From contig DLAF01000053.1 in NCBI GenBank assembly GCA_002492725.1, forward strand, positions 1 to 64,000: DNA of 64,000 nt, written 5' to 3'. The notes beneath the pieces are model-generated. The model made no database searches, was not told the origin of the DNA, and worked only from the letters and a program-made list of their open reading frames with translations. Both the position numbers and the translations under genes were made by a program. Positions 24,644 through 34,517 of this stretch are shown here, piece after piece; the first letter of the stretch is position 1, and each line of letters begins with the position of its first letter. This DNA is from Lachnospiraceae bacterium UBA7054 (lineage in GTDB: Bacteria; Bacillota; Clostridia; Lachnospirales; Lachnospiraceae).

Positions 24644-27600
24644 CTATTTCGTTTCCTTCTCCGCAGTCTCCTCCCTGTCGGCTTCCACCTTCAGCTCCTT
24701 CCGCTTTTTGTGCTTCTTATGTACAATCAGCGCAATCGCCAGAATTAATACGACTGCACCCACCGCGATAAAGACGATATAATCCATGATCCCCTTCTCG
24801 GTCACGCTGACGGCAATCTTCACGCTGTTTCCTTCCGCGGGGAAAAGATGATAGATGCCCATCAGTTCTGTCTCTGCTTTTCTCCATCCGGCGCCGTCCT
24901 GCACATAAATCTCCACACCTTCGGTCTGTCCCTGCGGCGCCTGATAGCGAATCTGGTGATTTGTTGCACCGTCATCGGGAATGGTAATCTGCCAGCACTC
25001 GGTCAACTCTTCGGTTTCTTCCCCCTGCGGCAGCGCCACACCCGCCGATTCCACATCCAGCTTATCCACAGTCAGTTCATCCTCCTGAAGGAACCGACCG
25101 TCCGCCAAAAGAGACGACTGCCCGTTATCGCGCAACCAGCTCCCTGCCAATGTCGTCAAATACCGCACATACTCCACCGACACATCCTCATCCAGTCTGA
25201 CATTCGTAAGTTCCTTATTATCCCAATCCGCATAAAAACCTTCCTTCACAGGGATATCCGGATATCGATCCAATGCCACGCTGCCGCCATATGAACATTC
25301 AGCCGTCCCGACTTCCTCATCATCTGCATAGAACGTGATCTTCATCTTACGGAAGCTTTCAGGAACCCCTTCCGTCTGCAGAAGCGTCTGATAGCTTACC
25401 GGCTCCGCCTTGCCGCTGTAACTGATACGGTCGATTCCGGCAATCTCATCTGAAGCAAAGTAATTGTCCGTAATCTCCGCATTGTCAGAAACTCTGCCGG
25501 CTATAGCGCCCGAAAAAGCGTCTGCCTCCTTCACCTTTACCATCGTCAGACAATTTTCGATCCCATTTCCCCAGCCGGCGATTCCGGCCACATACTCCCC
25601 GCCTGCCACCGTGCACTTGGCATAGCTTTGCCTGATATGGGACAGGGACTGCCCCACAATCCCGCCCACGTAATCGCCTGTCGTACTCACGATTCTGCCA
25701 TAATTCTCACAGCGAAGCACCATCCCCATTTCCTGCAGACCGCAAACGCCTCCCGCGTAGCTTTTCTGCGCTTTCACGTTCGCCTGATTCACATTCTGCC
25801 TGAGCACGCACTTCGTAAGAAAGGTGGAATTCACTCTGGCGTCATCAAGTCCCGTGACATCGCTCTCCAAATCGAAATCATACTCAATTGCCATCGTCCC
25901 TGCAATACCGGAAACATTCAGATCTGCCTCCACGTTTCCGCTGTTGCTGCAATCCGCGATGGTGGCATCCATACTTTCTTCCGCATTCTCCTGTGACTCA
26001 TCTTCATAAATACCGGAATAATCCATATCCAGTACGCCATCCAGCGCGTCCGTATACAGCAGCATGATCTCACTAAAGCGGTCGTTGACATCCGCCAAAT
26101 CATCCCCCAGCAAATCTCCCGAAGAGGACATTTCATCATTTAGGTAATTCATATTTTCAGAAATACTTTTCAAATTCGAATTTAGACTTCCTGTCGTTGA
26201 ACGGTAACCCTCTCCAAGCTTCGGGAATGCAATATCAGATCTTTCATTTAAATTGGTCAGGATGTCCTTCGTCTCATTTCCCATCTCCTGCAGATTTCCT
26301 GCCGCAGATTTCGCCGCAGAGGCTGCTTCTCCAAGCTGCTTTCTCGCATCCTCCGCCATCTCATCGGCATGTCTTGACGCAATATCCGTCATGGTCTGCA
26401 AATTCCTTTGCATATCAACGGTGTAAGACGCTCCGCCGTGCGTATCCCGATACTGCTTATCCGCATAGTCTGTCGCCGCGTTAGTAACCGCAATGCTGTT
26501 CGCTGCCATCTCCGCACCAGCCTTTTCCTGCACCTTACGATCCGCTTCCGCCTTTGCACTGCCGTCCGTAAGCGGGAATTCTTTGCTCTCCCCGCTGCCG
26601 CTGTTATAATGTACCCAGCCGGTGATTCCCATATAGCTTGCCGGTACATCCGCAAAAGGAATGGAGACAAAACCCCAGCCGCTGTCCACACCGGATTCTC
26701 TTACAGGCTTTAAATCGTACTCATAAGTTGTATCCTCGCCTGCCGCCTTGCCAATATAATAATTCTCATAAGCTTCCGTAACCTTTGCCACATCCTCAGC
26801 GTGTTTTTTCCCAGCCTCCTTAATGGCCTTCTTCGCCTGGTCGTACTGCTCCTTCTCCTCGGGTGTCATGTATTGATAGAGATCCAGATCTTTCACGGCC
26901 TCTTCCAGCTTATCCGCAGCTTCTTCCGCATCGCCTGCCGCCTGCGAAGCATGATCGATCACGCCATCGTCTTTCGCAGTCTCATCCAGCACATAATCAA
27001 TCCGATTCATTGCCTCATTGACGGAATCCATCATACTGTCTGTCCACTCGGTCGTCTTGTCCGCCAGAGAATGCGTATCGTCAAGCGCTTTGTCCGCAAA
27101 AGCCTGTATCACCGAAAGCCTGTTAGACAGAATATCCGAGCGGTCTCCCGCATCATCCAGCATTTTCCCCACCTGATCGTGGAGCGTATTAATATGATCT
27201 GACAACTGACGCACAACATCTTCCGACAGGTCCACCGCTATGTAAGGCTCCGCCTGGCCGACAATGCCACCCACATCCTTACGGCCGTATATCCTTCCCT
27301 TATTTGCGCAGGCGTACACATAACCCGACTGTCTGCCCGCTATGCCGCCCACATTGTAACCCACATGCTCATAACCGACCACGCCCTCATTGACACAATT
27401 TTGTATGATCCCCGTGGAGTGACCCGCTATGCCGCCCGTATCCACCATATTTTCCGAAGTGGGGAGTTTTTCACTCTTCTCATTCGCCCCGCCTTCAAGA
27501 GAGCCTATAAGCCCTGCCGTATACTGCCCAAGATTGATATCTTCAATTGATTTCGCTCTGTCTTCGCTGGAAATATTGACATCGGCCCGATTAAGGCACC

Positions 27601-28336
27601 CTGCAACATTGCCGACATTCTCACCTGCAATGCCCCCGGTATAATGCGCGCCTGTAACCGTTCCTTTTGCCTCGCTGTCCATCAGTACACCGCTGATTTC
27701 ATTGTAGCCGGCGATACCGCCCACATAATCGTTCGCCTCAACGATCCCTTCAAACACACAGTTTAACAGAATACCGCTGTTATCCCCTACGATACCGCCT
27801 ACCACCAACTGCTTCCCCGTCGGTCTGATTGTTCCTTCTACCTTCAGATTGGCAATCACCGCCGTCTCCTGCGTATCATTAAAAAGTCCCACATAGGAAA
27901 TCGGCTTATGTACTGAAAATCCGCTGATCGTATGCCCCTGCCCGTCAAAGTAACCGCCAAAAGTCGGTATGGAGACAGAATTTTCCCCGGCAAGATCAAT
28001 ATCCGCCGTCAAATACACCTTTTTGTTCTGCGACCAGGTATCCAGACGACAGTCTCCGGCAAAAGCCTTCCATTCCTCTGCATTACTGATGGAGATCTCT
28101 TCCCACTCTGTCTCTTCGTCTTTATAGGACGCAATCGTCTCGTTGGCATCCTCCACGCTGGAGACTTCTTTTTCCGCTTCCGTTTCTTCCTCCGTCTCTG
28201 ACTGCGGATTTTCTTCTAAAGCCCACACGGACACCGCCGGCAAACCACTCAGCATCACCGCCGCCATCAACAGGACTGTTAATCCTTTTCCCCACAATGA
28301 TTCCTTCTTTGGCCGGGCTGTCATCTTCTTACGCAT
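24644..28336 (-). CDS. GLUG-repeat cell-surface protein with coiled-coil core
   Basis: A 1230-residue exported protein. A signal peptide lies in the first 45 residues (basic start, then LTVLLMAAVMLSGLPAVSVWA). Residues about 100-360 carry many GLUG-type repeats (VGGIAGYN, TGGIAGEN, VGGIAGRQSG, VGGIVGQ). A long Ala/Asp/Glu-rich coiled-coil region follows (about 370-790), then further GLUG repeats (about 800-1000) and a C-terminal anchor (YIVFIAVGAVVLILAIALIV) with a basic tail. No LPxTG motif, so it is membrane-anchored. The ATG at 28336 overlaps the transporter stop by 8 bases (ATGCGTAA), so it is co-translated with the MMPL transporter, which may act on the same surface substrate. Confidence 0.85.
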   Translation of the reverse strand: MRKKMTARPKKESLWGKGLTVLLMAAVMLSGLPAVSVWALEENPQSETEEETEAEKEVSSVEDANETIASYKDEETEWEEISISNAEEWKAFAGDCRLDTWSQNKKVYLTADIDLAGENSVSIPTFGGYFDGQGHTISGFSVHKPISYVGLFNDTQETAVIANLKVEGTIRPTGKQLVVGGIVGDNSGILLNCVFEGIVEANDYVGGIAGYNEISGVLMDSEAKGTVTGAHYTGGIAGENVGNVAGCLNRADVNISSEDRAKSIEDINLGQYTAGLIGSLEGGANEKSEKLPTSENMVDTGGIAGHSTGIIQNCVNEGVVGYEHVGYNVGGIAGRQSGYVYACANKGRIYGRKDVGGIVGQAEPYIAVDLSEDVVRQLSDHINTLHDQVGKMLDDAGDRSDILSNRLSVIQAFADKALDDTHSLADKTTEWTDSMMDSVNEAMNRIDYVLDETAKDDGVIDHASQAAGDAEEAADKLEEAVKDLDLYQYMTPEEKEQYDQAKKAIKEAGKKHAEDVAKVTEAYENYYIGKAAGEDTTYEYDLKPVRESGVDSGWGFVSIPFADVPASYMGITGWVHYNSGSGESKEFPLTDGSAKAEADRKVQEKAGAEMAANSIAVTNAATDYADKQYRDTHGGASYTVDMQRNLQTMTDIASRHADEMAEDARKQLGEAASAAKSAAGNLQEMGNETKDILTNLNERSDIAFPKLGEGYRSTTGSLNSNLKSISENMNYLNDEMSSSGDLLGDDLADVNDRFSEIMLLYTDALDGVLDMDYSGIYEDESQENAEESMDATIADCSNSGNVEADLNVSGIAGTMAIEYDFDLESDVTGLDDARVNSTFLTKCVLRQNVNQANVKAQKSYAGGVCGLQEMGMVLRCENYGRIVSTTGDYVGGIVGQSLSHIRQSYAKCTVAGGEYVAGIAGWGNGIENCLTMVKVKEADAFSGAIAGRVSDNAEITDNYFASDEIAGIDRISYSGKAEPVSYQTLLQTEGVPESFRKMKITFYADDEEVGTAECSYGGSVALDRYPDIPVKEGFYADWDNKELTNVRLDEDVSVEYVRYLTTLAGSWLRDNGQSSLLADGRFLQEDELTVDKLDVESAGVALPQGEETEELTECWQITIPDDGATNHQIRYQAPQGQTEGVEIYVQDGAGWRKAETELMGIYHLFPAEGNSVKIAVSVTEKGIMDYIVFIAVGAVVLILAIALIVHKKHKKRKELKVEADREETAEKETK

Positions 28337-30896
28337 GGTCCGCCACCTCCCTGCTCTCTTCGTTCCCAGGTGCTTCCACAGCATCTTTATCCATCACTTT
28401 GACCGGCTGCCTGCTTGCCATCTCCGCCGACACCGTCTCCGTTAACTGCCTGTATTCTTCCTCCGTCAGTTCCGTCACATCCCCGGCCTCCACATATGCG
28501 CTCACGTTGCCTTTGACAATGGCGCTCATGCTGCCTGTTACCGTACCTTCAATCCGGCCGCGCACCAGACCGTCCACTCTCATCAGCCCGGTCACGTTTT
28601 TGGTGCGGATCGGCATATTCATCACAAAGGCAGTCTTCTCAATAATCTTGTCACCCACCAGCAGAATCTGCGGCAAAACGAACATGGTCACTAAGATGGA
28701 AATGGACGTTCCTCTTCCCAGACATTTTCCGATACCAAAGATCGCCGCATTGGAGGTCAGCTTGCCGATCAAAAATCCCGCCACCACCATCATGGTTCCC
28801 GAAGTGATGATTGTCGGAAATGCCTGGTTCATGGAATCTATAATGGACTGCCGTCTGCCGTTCGTCTTACGCAGCTCCATATAACGGCCCGCAATGACGA
28901 TGGCATAGTCAATGTTTGCACCCATCTGAATCGAGCTGACGATCAGATAGGACATAAAGAATATATTGTCATGCTGCAGCGCCGGCACCGAAAAATTCAG
29001 CCAGATACAGCCCTGAATGACCGCGATCAAAAGCACCGGCATACCAGCCGACTTGAAGGTAAACAGCAGCACCACCAGCACCGCCAGAATAGACACCACG
29101 TTATTGACCAGATTATCACGGCCGAACGTCTTTTGCAGATCATATTGGCTTACCGACTCCCCGCATACCAGCACTCTGCCGCCGGGATAATATTTCTCCG
29201 CAATTTCATGCATCTTGTCAAGGAAGGCGAAAGTCTCCTCGCTCTCCTCCGGAAGCGTCAGAAAGACCAGCATACGGCTGTAGTTGTCGCCCTGTAACTG
29301 ATTCTTCGCAAAGTTCATGGCGTCAAACGCGTCATCCAGCGTATTCTGCAGATCATCTTCCAGCGTGACATATCCTTCTTCCACCTCATCGTGAACGAAC
29401 ATGAACATGTCTATCAATGACACCTTATATTCAGGAAGGCCGTTGACCACCTTCGCGTAATCCTCATCATTAACGGCATAGGCAGCATATACCAGTTCAG
29501 CCACCTCATAATCCAGATCAATCAGCTCCGAAAACTGTCTGGGCGTCAACTTATCTGTCAGACAGTACCCGTCCAGTGCCTCAATATTGGCAAGACCCTG
29601 CGTGTAATCCACCTCGGGACAAGCCTCCAACTCCTTCAGCAGTTCTGCTTCCTTATCATAGTCTCCCGCCGGTACGATCAGCGCAACCATATTGCTGGCG
29701 CCGAAATTCTTCGTCTGCAATTCTTCCGTCTTCTGGATACTGTTCTGGATCGGCGGCGTAATCGTAGAGTCACCGAATACATACGGACACTTGCCGGAAG
29801 TCGTATAGGCCCACACGATCACAAGCACAAAAAGCGGCGCTACGATATATCTCGTCGCATAGTCGAATTTTCCCACAAAAGGAATGTCAGGGACAAAGTT
29901 CTTATGCTTTGTGGTATCCATCAGCTTGGAGAACAGCATGATCACACCCGGCATCAACAAAAAAACAGAACCCAGCGCCAGGAAAATAGACTTGATCAGG
30001 CACATCGACAGATCCGGTCCCATCTTGTACTGCATAAAGCCCATGGCGATCAAACCGCCTATGGTAGTCAGGGAGCTGCCGCAGATCTCCGGGATCGCCT
30101 TACTAAGCGCTATGATAATGGCCTCGCGGGATTCCAGATTGGCATGCTCTTCTTTATATCTGTTTAAAAGGATAATGGCATAGTCAACCGACAACGCAAG
30201 CTGCAATACCACCGTCACGGAATTGGACACAAAGGAGATCGTCCCAAAAACGAAGTTCGTACCCATCTGCAAAATTGCCGCCGCTACGAAAGTAATCAGC
30301 AAAACCGGCACTTCCGCATAGGCCTGCGAGGTAAGCAGCAGCACCGTCACCACGACAAGCGCTACCAAAACGACGATGACATTCATCTCCTCCGCAATCA
30401 GCTCCGCCTCGATATCTCCCAGCGTTGTGGCAAGATAATAATCATACCCGTCAAGCTTTTCTTTCACACGCTCCAGCACTTCCAGGCACCGGTCGTCTTT
30501 CTCGTCATAGTCGAACGTGACATTATAATAGGAAGAACCATTGAAATAATGTTCCTCCGTATCGTCAAAGTCTACCATAAAGACACCCGGCATAAATTCC
30601 AGGTCACGCTCAATAGACTCCGCCTGTTCATAGGATACGTTGGCCACCATCACATCACAGGTACCGTATGTAATAAATTCCTGCTCCATCAAATCCAGAC
30701 CCTGTTTGGTTTCCGTGGAATCCGGCAGATAGTGAGACATGGAATTTTCTACGTTAACCCAGTTCCTCGATATGGCGGAAAAAATGATCAAAATGCCAAA
30801 CAGCAGGAAAAAGAGATTCCGCTTATCCACAATGAATCCGCAGATCTTGATCATTGCCTGATTTCCGCCCTTTTTTTCATTTTGTTCCTGTTCCAT
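28329..30896 (-). CDS. MMPL/RND-family transporter
   Basis: An 855-residue membrane protein with the two-fold RND plan: TM1, a large extracytoplasmic loop, five TM segments (about 190-360), TM7, a second loop, and five further TM segments (about 620-770). The stretches LALSVDYAIILLNRY and GANIDYAIVIAGRY are the paired TM4/TM10 motifs with the proton-relay Asp. Start at 30896 is chosen for GAGAGGAG nine bases upstream. The C-terminal 100 residues are cytoplasmic and acidic. Family members export lipids, siderophores or other amphiphiles. Here it pairs with the GLUG-repeat surface protein, so lipid or surface-polymer export is plausible. Confidence 0.88.
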   Translation of the reverse strand: MEQEQNEKKGGNQAMIKICGFIVDKRNLFFLLFGILIIFSAISRNWVNVENSMSHYLPDSTETKQGLDLMEQEFITYGTCDVMVANVSYEQAESIERDLEFMPGVFMVDFDDTEEHYFNGSSYYNVTFDYDEKDDRCLEVLERVKEKLDGYDYYLATTLGDIEAELIAEEMNVIVVLVALVVVTVLLLTSQAYAEVPVLLITFVAAAILQMGTNFVFGTISFVSNSVTVVLQLALSVDYAIILLNRYKEEHANLESREAIIIALSKAIPEICGSSLTTIGGLIAMGFMQYKMGPDLSMCLIKSIFLALGSVFLLMPGVIMLFSKLMDTTKHKNFVPDIPFVGKFDYATRYIVAPLFVLVIVWAYTTSGKCPYVFGDSTITPPIQNSIQKTEELQTKNFGASNMVALIVPAGDYDKEAELLKELEACPEVDYTQGLANIEALDGYCLTDKLTPRQFSELIDLDYEVAELVYAAYAVNDEDYAKVVNGLPEYKVSLIDMFMFVHDEVEEGYVTLEDDLQNTLDDAFDAMNFAKNQLQGDNYSRMLVFLTLPEESEETFAFLDKMHEIAEKYYPGGRVLVCGESVSQYDLQKTFGRDNLVNNVVSILAVLVVLLFTFKSAGMPVLLIAVIQGCIWLNFSVPALQHDNIFFMSYLIVSSIQMGANIDYAIVIAGRYMELRKTNGRRQSIIDSMNQAFPTIITSGTMMVVAGFLIGKLTSNAAIFGIGKCLGRGTSISILVTMFVLPQILLVGDKIIEKTAFVMNMPIRTKNVTGLMRVDGLVRGRIEGTVTGSMSAIVKGNVSAYVEAGDVTELTEEEYRQLTETVSAEMASRQPVKVMDKDAVEAPGNEESREVADHA

Positions 30897-31056
30897 ACAA
30901 AGACTCCTCTCTTGTTCAATAAGGAAATATAGCATTTCGACCGCTGGTCGTCAATTCTGTACCTTACCTGATTTATACATTCCCCCACAATTGTATAGTC
31001 GCCAATAAAATTACGCTTTGCCTGACAATAGACTTTTGTTTTTCTTCCGGCTGTGA

Positions 31057-31070
31057 TAAAATTTCTTCTA
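31057..31070 (+). promoter_or_regulatory. Extended -10 seven bases before the ktrB start (possible leaderless mRNA)
   Basis: TGA-TAAAAT gives an extended -10 (TGn at 31054-31056, hexamer 31057-31062). The ATG is at 31070, so the expected start of transcription falls on or next to the start codon. No Shine-Dalgarno sequence is present upstream of this ATG. Confidence 0.45.
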
Positions 31071-32431
31071 TGAGAAGGCATTTACATCCCCATTTATCCA
31101 CAACACAAACAATTTTGCTCAGTTTTTTACTGGCAATTCTTCTGGGAAGCGCACTGCTGGCCCTGCCGGTCAGTTCTGCGGACGGTACAGCCGTGCCTTA
31201 TATCGATGCGCTCTTTACGGCAACCACCTCCATCTGTGTCACGGGACTTGTGACCGTTCCCACATACTCTGCCTGGAGCCTTTTCGGACAGATTGTCATT
31301 CTCTTTCTGATACAAATCGGTGGACTCGGCGTTGTCACTATCATGTCGGGGCTGATGATCAGCCTGCACCGAAGAATCGGTATCCGGGACAGAATGCTGA
31401 TTCAGGACGCTTTCAACTTAAATACCCTGTCCGGCATGGTCAAGTTTATCCGCAAGGTGATTACAGGCACCTTTCTGATTGAAGGAATCGGCGCCCTTTT
31501 GTATATGACTGTATTTGTGCCGGAATTTGGCCTAAGAGGTATCTGGATCTCCTTATTTAACGCAGTGTCCGCATTCTGCAACGCGGGCATGGATATCCTG
31601 TCGGACAACAGCCTGTGCGATTATGTTCATAATCCCGTTATTAATCTTGTCACGATCCTGCTGATCGTTTTTGGCGGCATCGGTTACATTGTCTGGTGGG
31701 ACTTCATAGGCGCTTTCAAGAATATACGACGGCAGAAACTGAAATGTTTCGCGAATCTGACCCTTCACAGCAAAATTGCCCTCTCCGTTACGGGGATTTT
31801 AATCCTTGTCGGAACGGCTGCCATTTTTGCCTTTGAATACAATAACCCCTTAACAATAGGGAATTTTTCACTTTTAGACAAGCTGCAAGCCGCACTGTTT
31901 CAGTCCGTGACCACAAGAACGGCGGGCTTTGCAACCGTTCCGCAGGAAGATCTGACAAATGCCTCCGCTATCGTTTCGCTGCTTTTGATGTTTATCGGCG
32001 GATCACCGGTAGGTACGGCAGGCGGTATCAAAACGGTAACTTTTGCCGTACTGATTACCTCCGCTTTTGCCACAATGAAAACCAGGTCTGAAGCAGAGCT
32101 TTTTCACCGAACCATCCCCAAGCACGCTGTCAGCAAGGCCGTCGCGGTGGTGAGTATGGCGTTTATCATCCTGTTTACGGCGACCCTCCTTCTGTCGGCC
32201 GTCATCGACGCAGACGCTCTCGATGTTGCCTACGAAACCGTCAGCGCCGCCGCAACGGTGGGTCTGACAAGAAACCTTACCTCCGAATTAAATATCTGGG
32301 GCAAGATCATTATCATCATAACCATGTATCTGGGAAGAGTCGGACCGATTTCACTTATGGTCGCATTGAATACAAAAAAGGAAACAAATAATATCATCAA
32401 GAATCCCACGGAAGATATCAGTGTGGGATGA
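31070..32431 (+). CDS. ktrB: TrkH/KtrB-type potassium transporter
   Basis: A 453-residue K+ channel-like transporter with four pore loops, each with its filter Gly visible: SICVTGLVTVP, SAFCNAGMDIL, TRTAGFATVP and AATVGLTRNLT. It works with the RCK-type regulator encoded just downstream (32454-33104). The length fits KtrB rather than the longer TrkH. The start has no ribosome-binding site. Confidence 0.92.
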   Translation: MRRHLHPHLSTTQTILLSFLLAILLGSALLALPVSSADGTAVPYIDALFTATTSICVTGLVTVPTYSAWSLFGQIVILFLIQIGGLGVVTIMSGLMISLHRRIGIRDRMLIQDAFNLNTLSGMVKFIRKVITGTFLIEGIGALLYMTVFVPEFGLRGIWISLFNAVSAFCNAGMDILSDNSLCDYVHNPVINLVTILLIVFGGIGYIVWWDFIGAFKNIRRQKLKCFANLTLHSKIALSVTGILILVGTAAIFAFEYNNPLTIGNFSLLDKLQAALFQSVTTRTAGFATVPQEDLTNASAIVSLLLMFIGGSPVGTAGGIKTVTFAVLITSAFATMKTRSEAELFHRTIPKHAVSKAVAVVSMAFIILFTATLLLSAVIDADALDVAYETVSAAATVGLTRNLTSELNIWGKIIIIITMYLGRVGPISLMVALNTKKETNNIIKNPTEDISVG

Positions 32432-32453
32432 GAAGCGAAGAGAGGAAGGAAAA

Positions 32454-33104
32454 ATGGGCATTCATAAATCTTATGCAGTATTCGGACTCGGCAGATACGG
32501 GCTTGCCGTGGCAAAAGAACTGGTAGAAAACGGAGCGGAAGTGCTCGCCGTGGATCTGGACGAGGAGCTTGTCAATGCTGCCATCGCTGAAATTCCTTAC
32601 TGTAAATGCGCGGACATCACAGAGGCGGAAGTCATTAAGCAGCTTGGCATCGCTAACATCGACGTGGTCATCATTGCCATGGCAAGCAACCTGAAGGCCA
32701 GCGTAATGGCAACCATGCTCTGCAAAGAAATTGGCGTGGGCACCGTGATCGCCAAATGCGCCACCGATTTAGACCGCAAAATTTTAAGCAAGGTAGGAGC
32801 TGACCGCGTTGTATTTCCGGAGAGCGAATCCGGTATCCGCCTTGCCAAAAACCTCTTAAGTTCCGGATTTATAGATATTATGGAGCTCTCCAAAGATGTC
32901 TCCATGGTAGAGCTGCCCGTCAAAACAGAGTGGGTGGGAAAGTCTCTCATGGAATTGAATCTTAGGAAAAAATACTCTATCAACGTGGTGGCCATCATTG
33001 AGGACAAGAATGTACGCATTGATATTGACCCTGAAATGCCCTTGCAGCCTTCTATGAAAATGATCGTAATCGCCGATACGGCAAAACTGAAAAAGCTTGC
33101 GTAG
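32454..33104 (+). CDS. ktrA: KtrA/TrkA-type RCK regulatory subunit
   Basis: A 216-residue cytoplasmic protein with an N-terminal RCK_N Rossmann domain (YAVFGLGRYGLAVAKEL, the GxGxxG nucleotide site, then acidic LAVDLDEE) and a C-terminal RCK_C domain. It gates KtrB in response to nucleotides. The ATG at 32454 has GAGGAAGG close upstream; a start at 32421 would overlap ktrB and lacks a site. The gap to ktrB is 22 bases. Confidence 0.92.
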   Translation: MGIHKSYAVFGLGRYGLAVAKELVENGAEVLAVDLDEELVNAAIAEIPYCKCADITEAEVIKQLGIANIDVVIIAMASNLKASVMATMLCKEIGVGTVIAKCATDLDRKILSKVGADRVVFPESESGIRLAKNLLSSGFIDIMELSKDVSMVELPVKTEWVGKSLMELNLRKKYSINVVAIIEDKNVRIDIDPEMPLQPSMKMIVIADTAKLKKLA

Positions 33105-33139
33105 TCTTTATACGATTTATCGAAGACAAAAGGACTTTT

Positions 33140-33182
33140 TACCTTATAGCAGGTATACATTTTCTTTGTATTACTGTATAAT
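33140..33182 (+). promoter_or_regulatory. Promoter and overlapping dyad for the diguanylate cyclase
   Basis: TATACA (33154-33159), 17-base spacer and perfect -10 TATAAT (33177-33182). The dyad TACCT-TATAGC-AGGTA (33140-33155) ends at the -35 box, where a repressor could act. Confidence 0.5.
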
Positions 33183-33238
33183 AAATATATCGATCCATAA
33201 TTCCATGGCGATTTAGTTTATTGGAAAGGTAGTGCGCA

Positions 33239-34465
33239 ATGGATTCTACAAAAATGACAAAGAATCTGCTTTTTATTGATAACGGGCAGTGTTGTGAAGA
33301 ATTGAAGCAAATACTGGATGACGATTACCGTATAACGGTCGTAAAAAACATGCCAGCGGCCGCAGATATCCTAAAGCAGGACAAGATTGACATCAGTGCC
33401 TTTTTGATTCATGCAGATTTGCAGGAAGATATTCGTCAGGCTGTAGAATATGTGAAGGACAGCAACCGCCTTATCGCCATACCGATTCTAATCTATACGG
33501 ATGAAGAAACTACGAAAGACAGGTTTGCCTGCCTCGGATCCGGTGTTTTTGACTGCATTACCAAGCCGTATATCAGTCCAATCATCAAAAATCGGATTGC
33601 GAATGCCATTGCATTTACGGATTCTATGAGCTTTTACGGCATTGAGAAGATACTCAAGGAGCTTCCCTCCAACATATTCCTCAAAGATAACGAGTGCCGC
33701 TATGTCTTTGCAACAAAATACTGGCATCATTTGAAAAAGTCGGATGATCCCAGTTGGACAATACGGGGAAAAATTGATCCTGAGATCCGCAAAGATATAC
33801 AAAATGCTCTTGAAGCCCATAAAAAGGATATGGAGATCATCAAAACCGGCAAAGGTGCAACTTACACGATTGAAATCAACGAGGATGGGATGCAGGAATT
33901 TTTCCAGATAATTAAACAGCCGCTTTTTAATGAAGCGGGATTTGTTACCGGCATCATTGGACTGATCAACAATGTAACGGAATACGAATTGCTGAAAAAA
34001 AGACTCCGGGAACAGGCAATCACCGATGAGCTAACCGGTCTGTATAATAGGGCATTTCTCGATGAATTTGTTAAAACGCACGACGATGACTGCTATCCGC
34101 TGGCCATCATCTCTGCTGACTGTGACGGGTTAAAAGCAATAAACGATACATACGGGCATGTTGCAGGCGACGAATATATCAAAGCCGCCGTAGAACTTTT
34201 CAGAATGGTTCTGCCCCCGAAGTGTATCCTATTCCGCATGGGCGGTGATGAATTCCTCGTTTTATTGCCCGGTACATCGGAAGAGACAGCCCTGCATCTT
34301 GTAGAACAACTGAAAGAGAAACAAAAACTGTTCCAGGTAAGAAATAAGCAGTTAAGCGTCTCCTTTGGCGTATCTGTCATGGGCAGCAGGGCGGATAATT
34401 TCCACACGCGCTTCACCGAATCCGACAGAAATATGTATCTTGAAAAAAGGGCGAAGCAGAGATAA
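33239..34465 (+). CDS. Diguanylate cyclase with pseudo-receiver and PAS domains
   Basis: A 408-residue soluble protein that should make cyclic di-GMP. Residues about 8-125 form a receiver-like domain in which the phospho-acceptor Asp seems lost (AFLIHADLQED where LLD would be expected), though the Thr/Lys end (CITKPY) is kept. Residues about 135-245 look like a PAS domain. Residues about 255-405 are GGDEF, starting DELTGLYNR with an intact FRMGGDEFLVLLPG active site. I see no RxxD inhibitory site at its usual position. Confidence 0.85.
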   Translation: MDSTKMTKNLLFIDNGQCCEELKQILDDDYRITVVKNMPAAADILKQDKIDISAFLIHADLQEDIRQAVEYVKDSNRLIAIPILIYTDEETTKDRFACLGSGVFDCITKPYISPIIKNRIANAIAFTDSMSFYGIEKILKELPSNIFLKDNECRYVFATKYWHHLKKSDDPSWTIRGKIDPEIRKDIQNALEAHKKDMEIIKTGKGATYTIEINEDGMQEFFQIIKQPLFNEAGFVTGIIGLINNVTEYELLKKRLREQAITDELTGLYNRAFLDEFVKTHDDDCYPLAIISADCDGLKAINDTYGHVAGDEYIKAAVELFRMVLPPKCILFRMGGDEFLVLLPGTSEETALHLVEQLKEKQKLFQVRNKQLSVSFGVSVMGSRADNFHTRFTESDRNMYLEKRAKQR

Positions 34466-34517
34466 TCTCTGTTTTCAACATCTGCTGTCAAATACAGCCG
34501 CTCTGATTCCATGCATC

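Noticed and set aside
26801..27202. Repetitive composition in the surface-protein gene read as a repeat array
   Set aside because: The periodicity comes from GLUG and coiled-coil protein repeats; there are no constant direct repeats with unique spacers, so it is not a CRISPR array.
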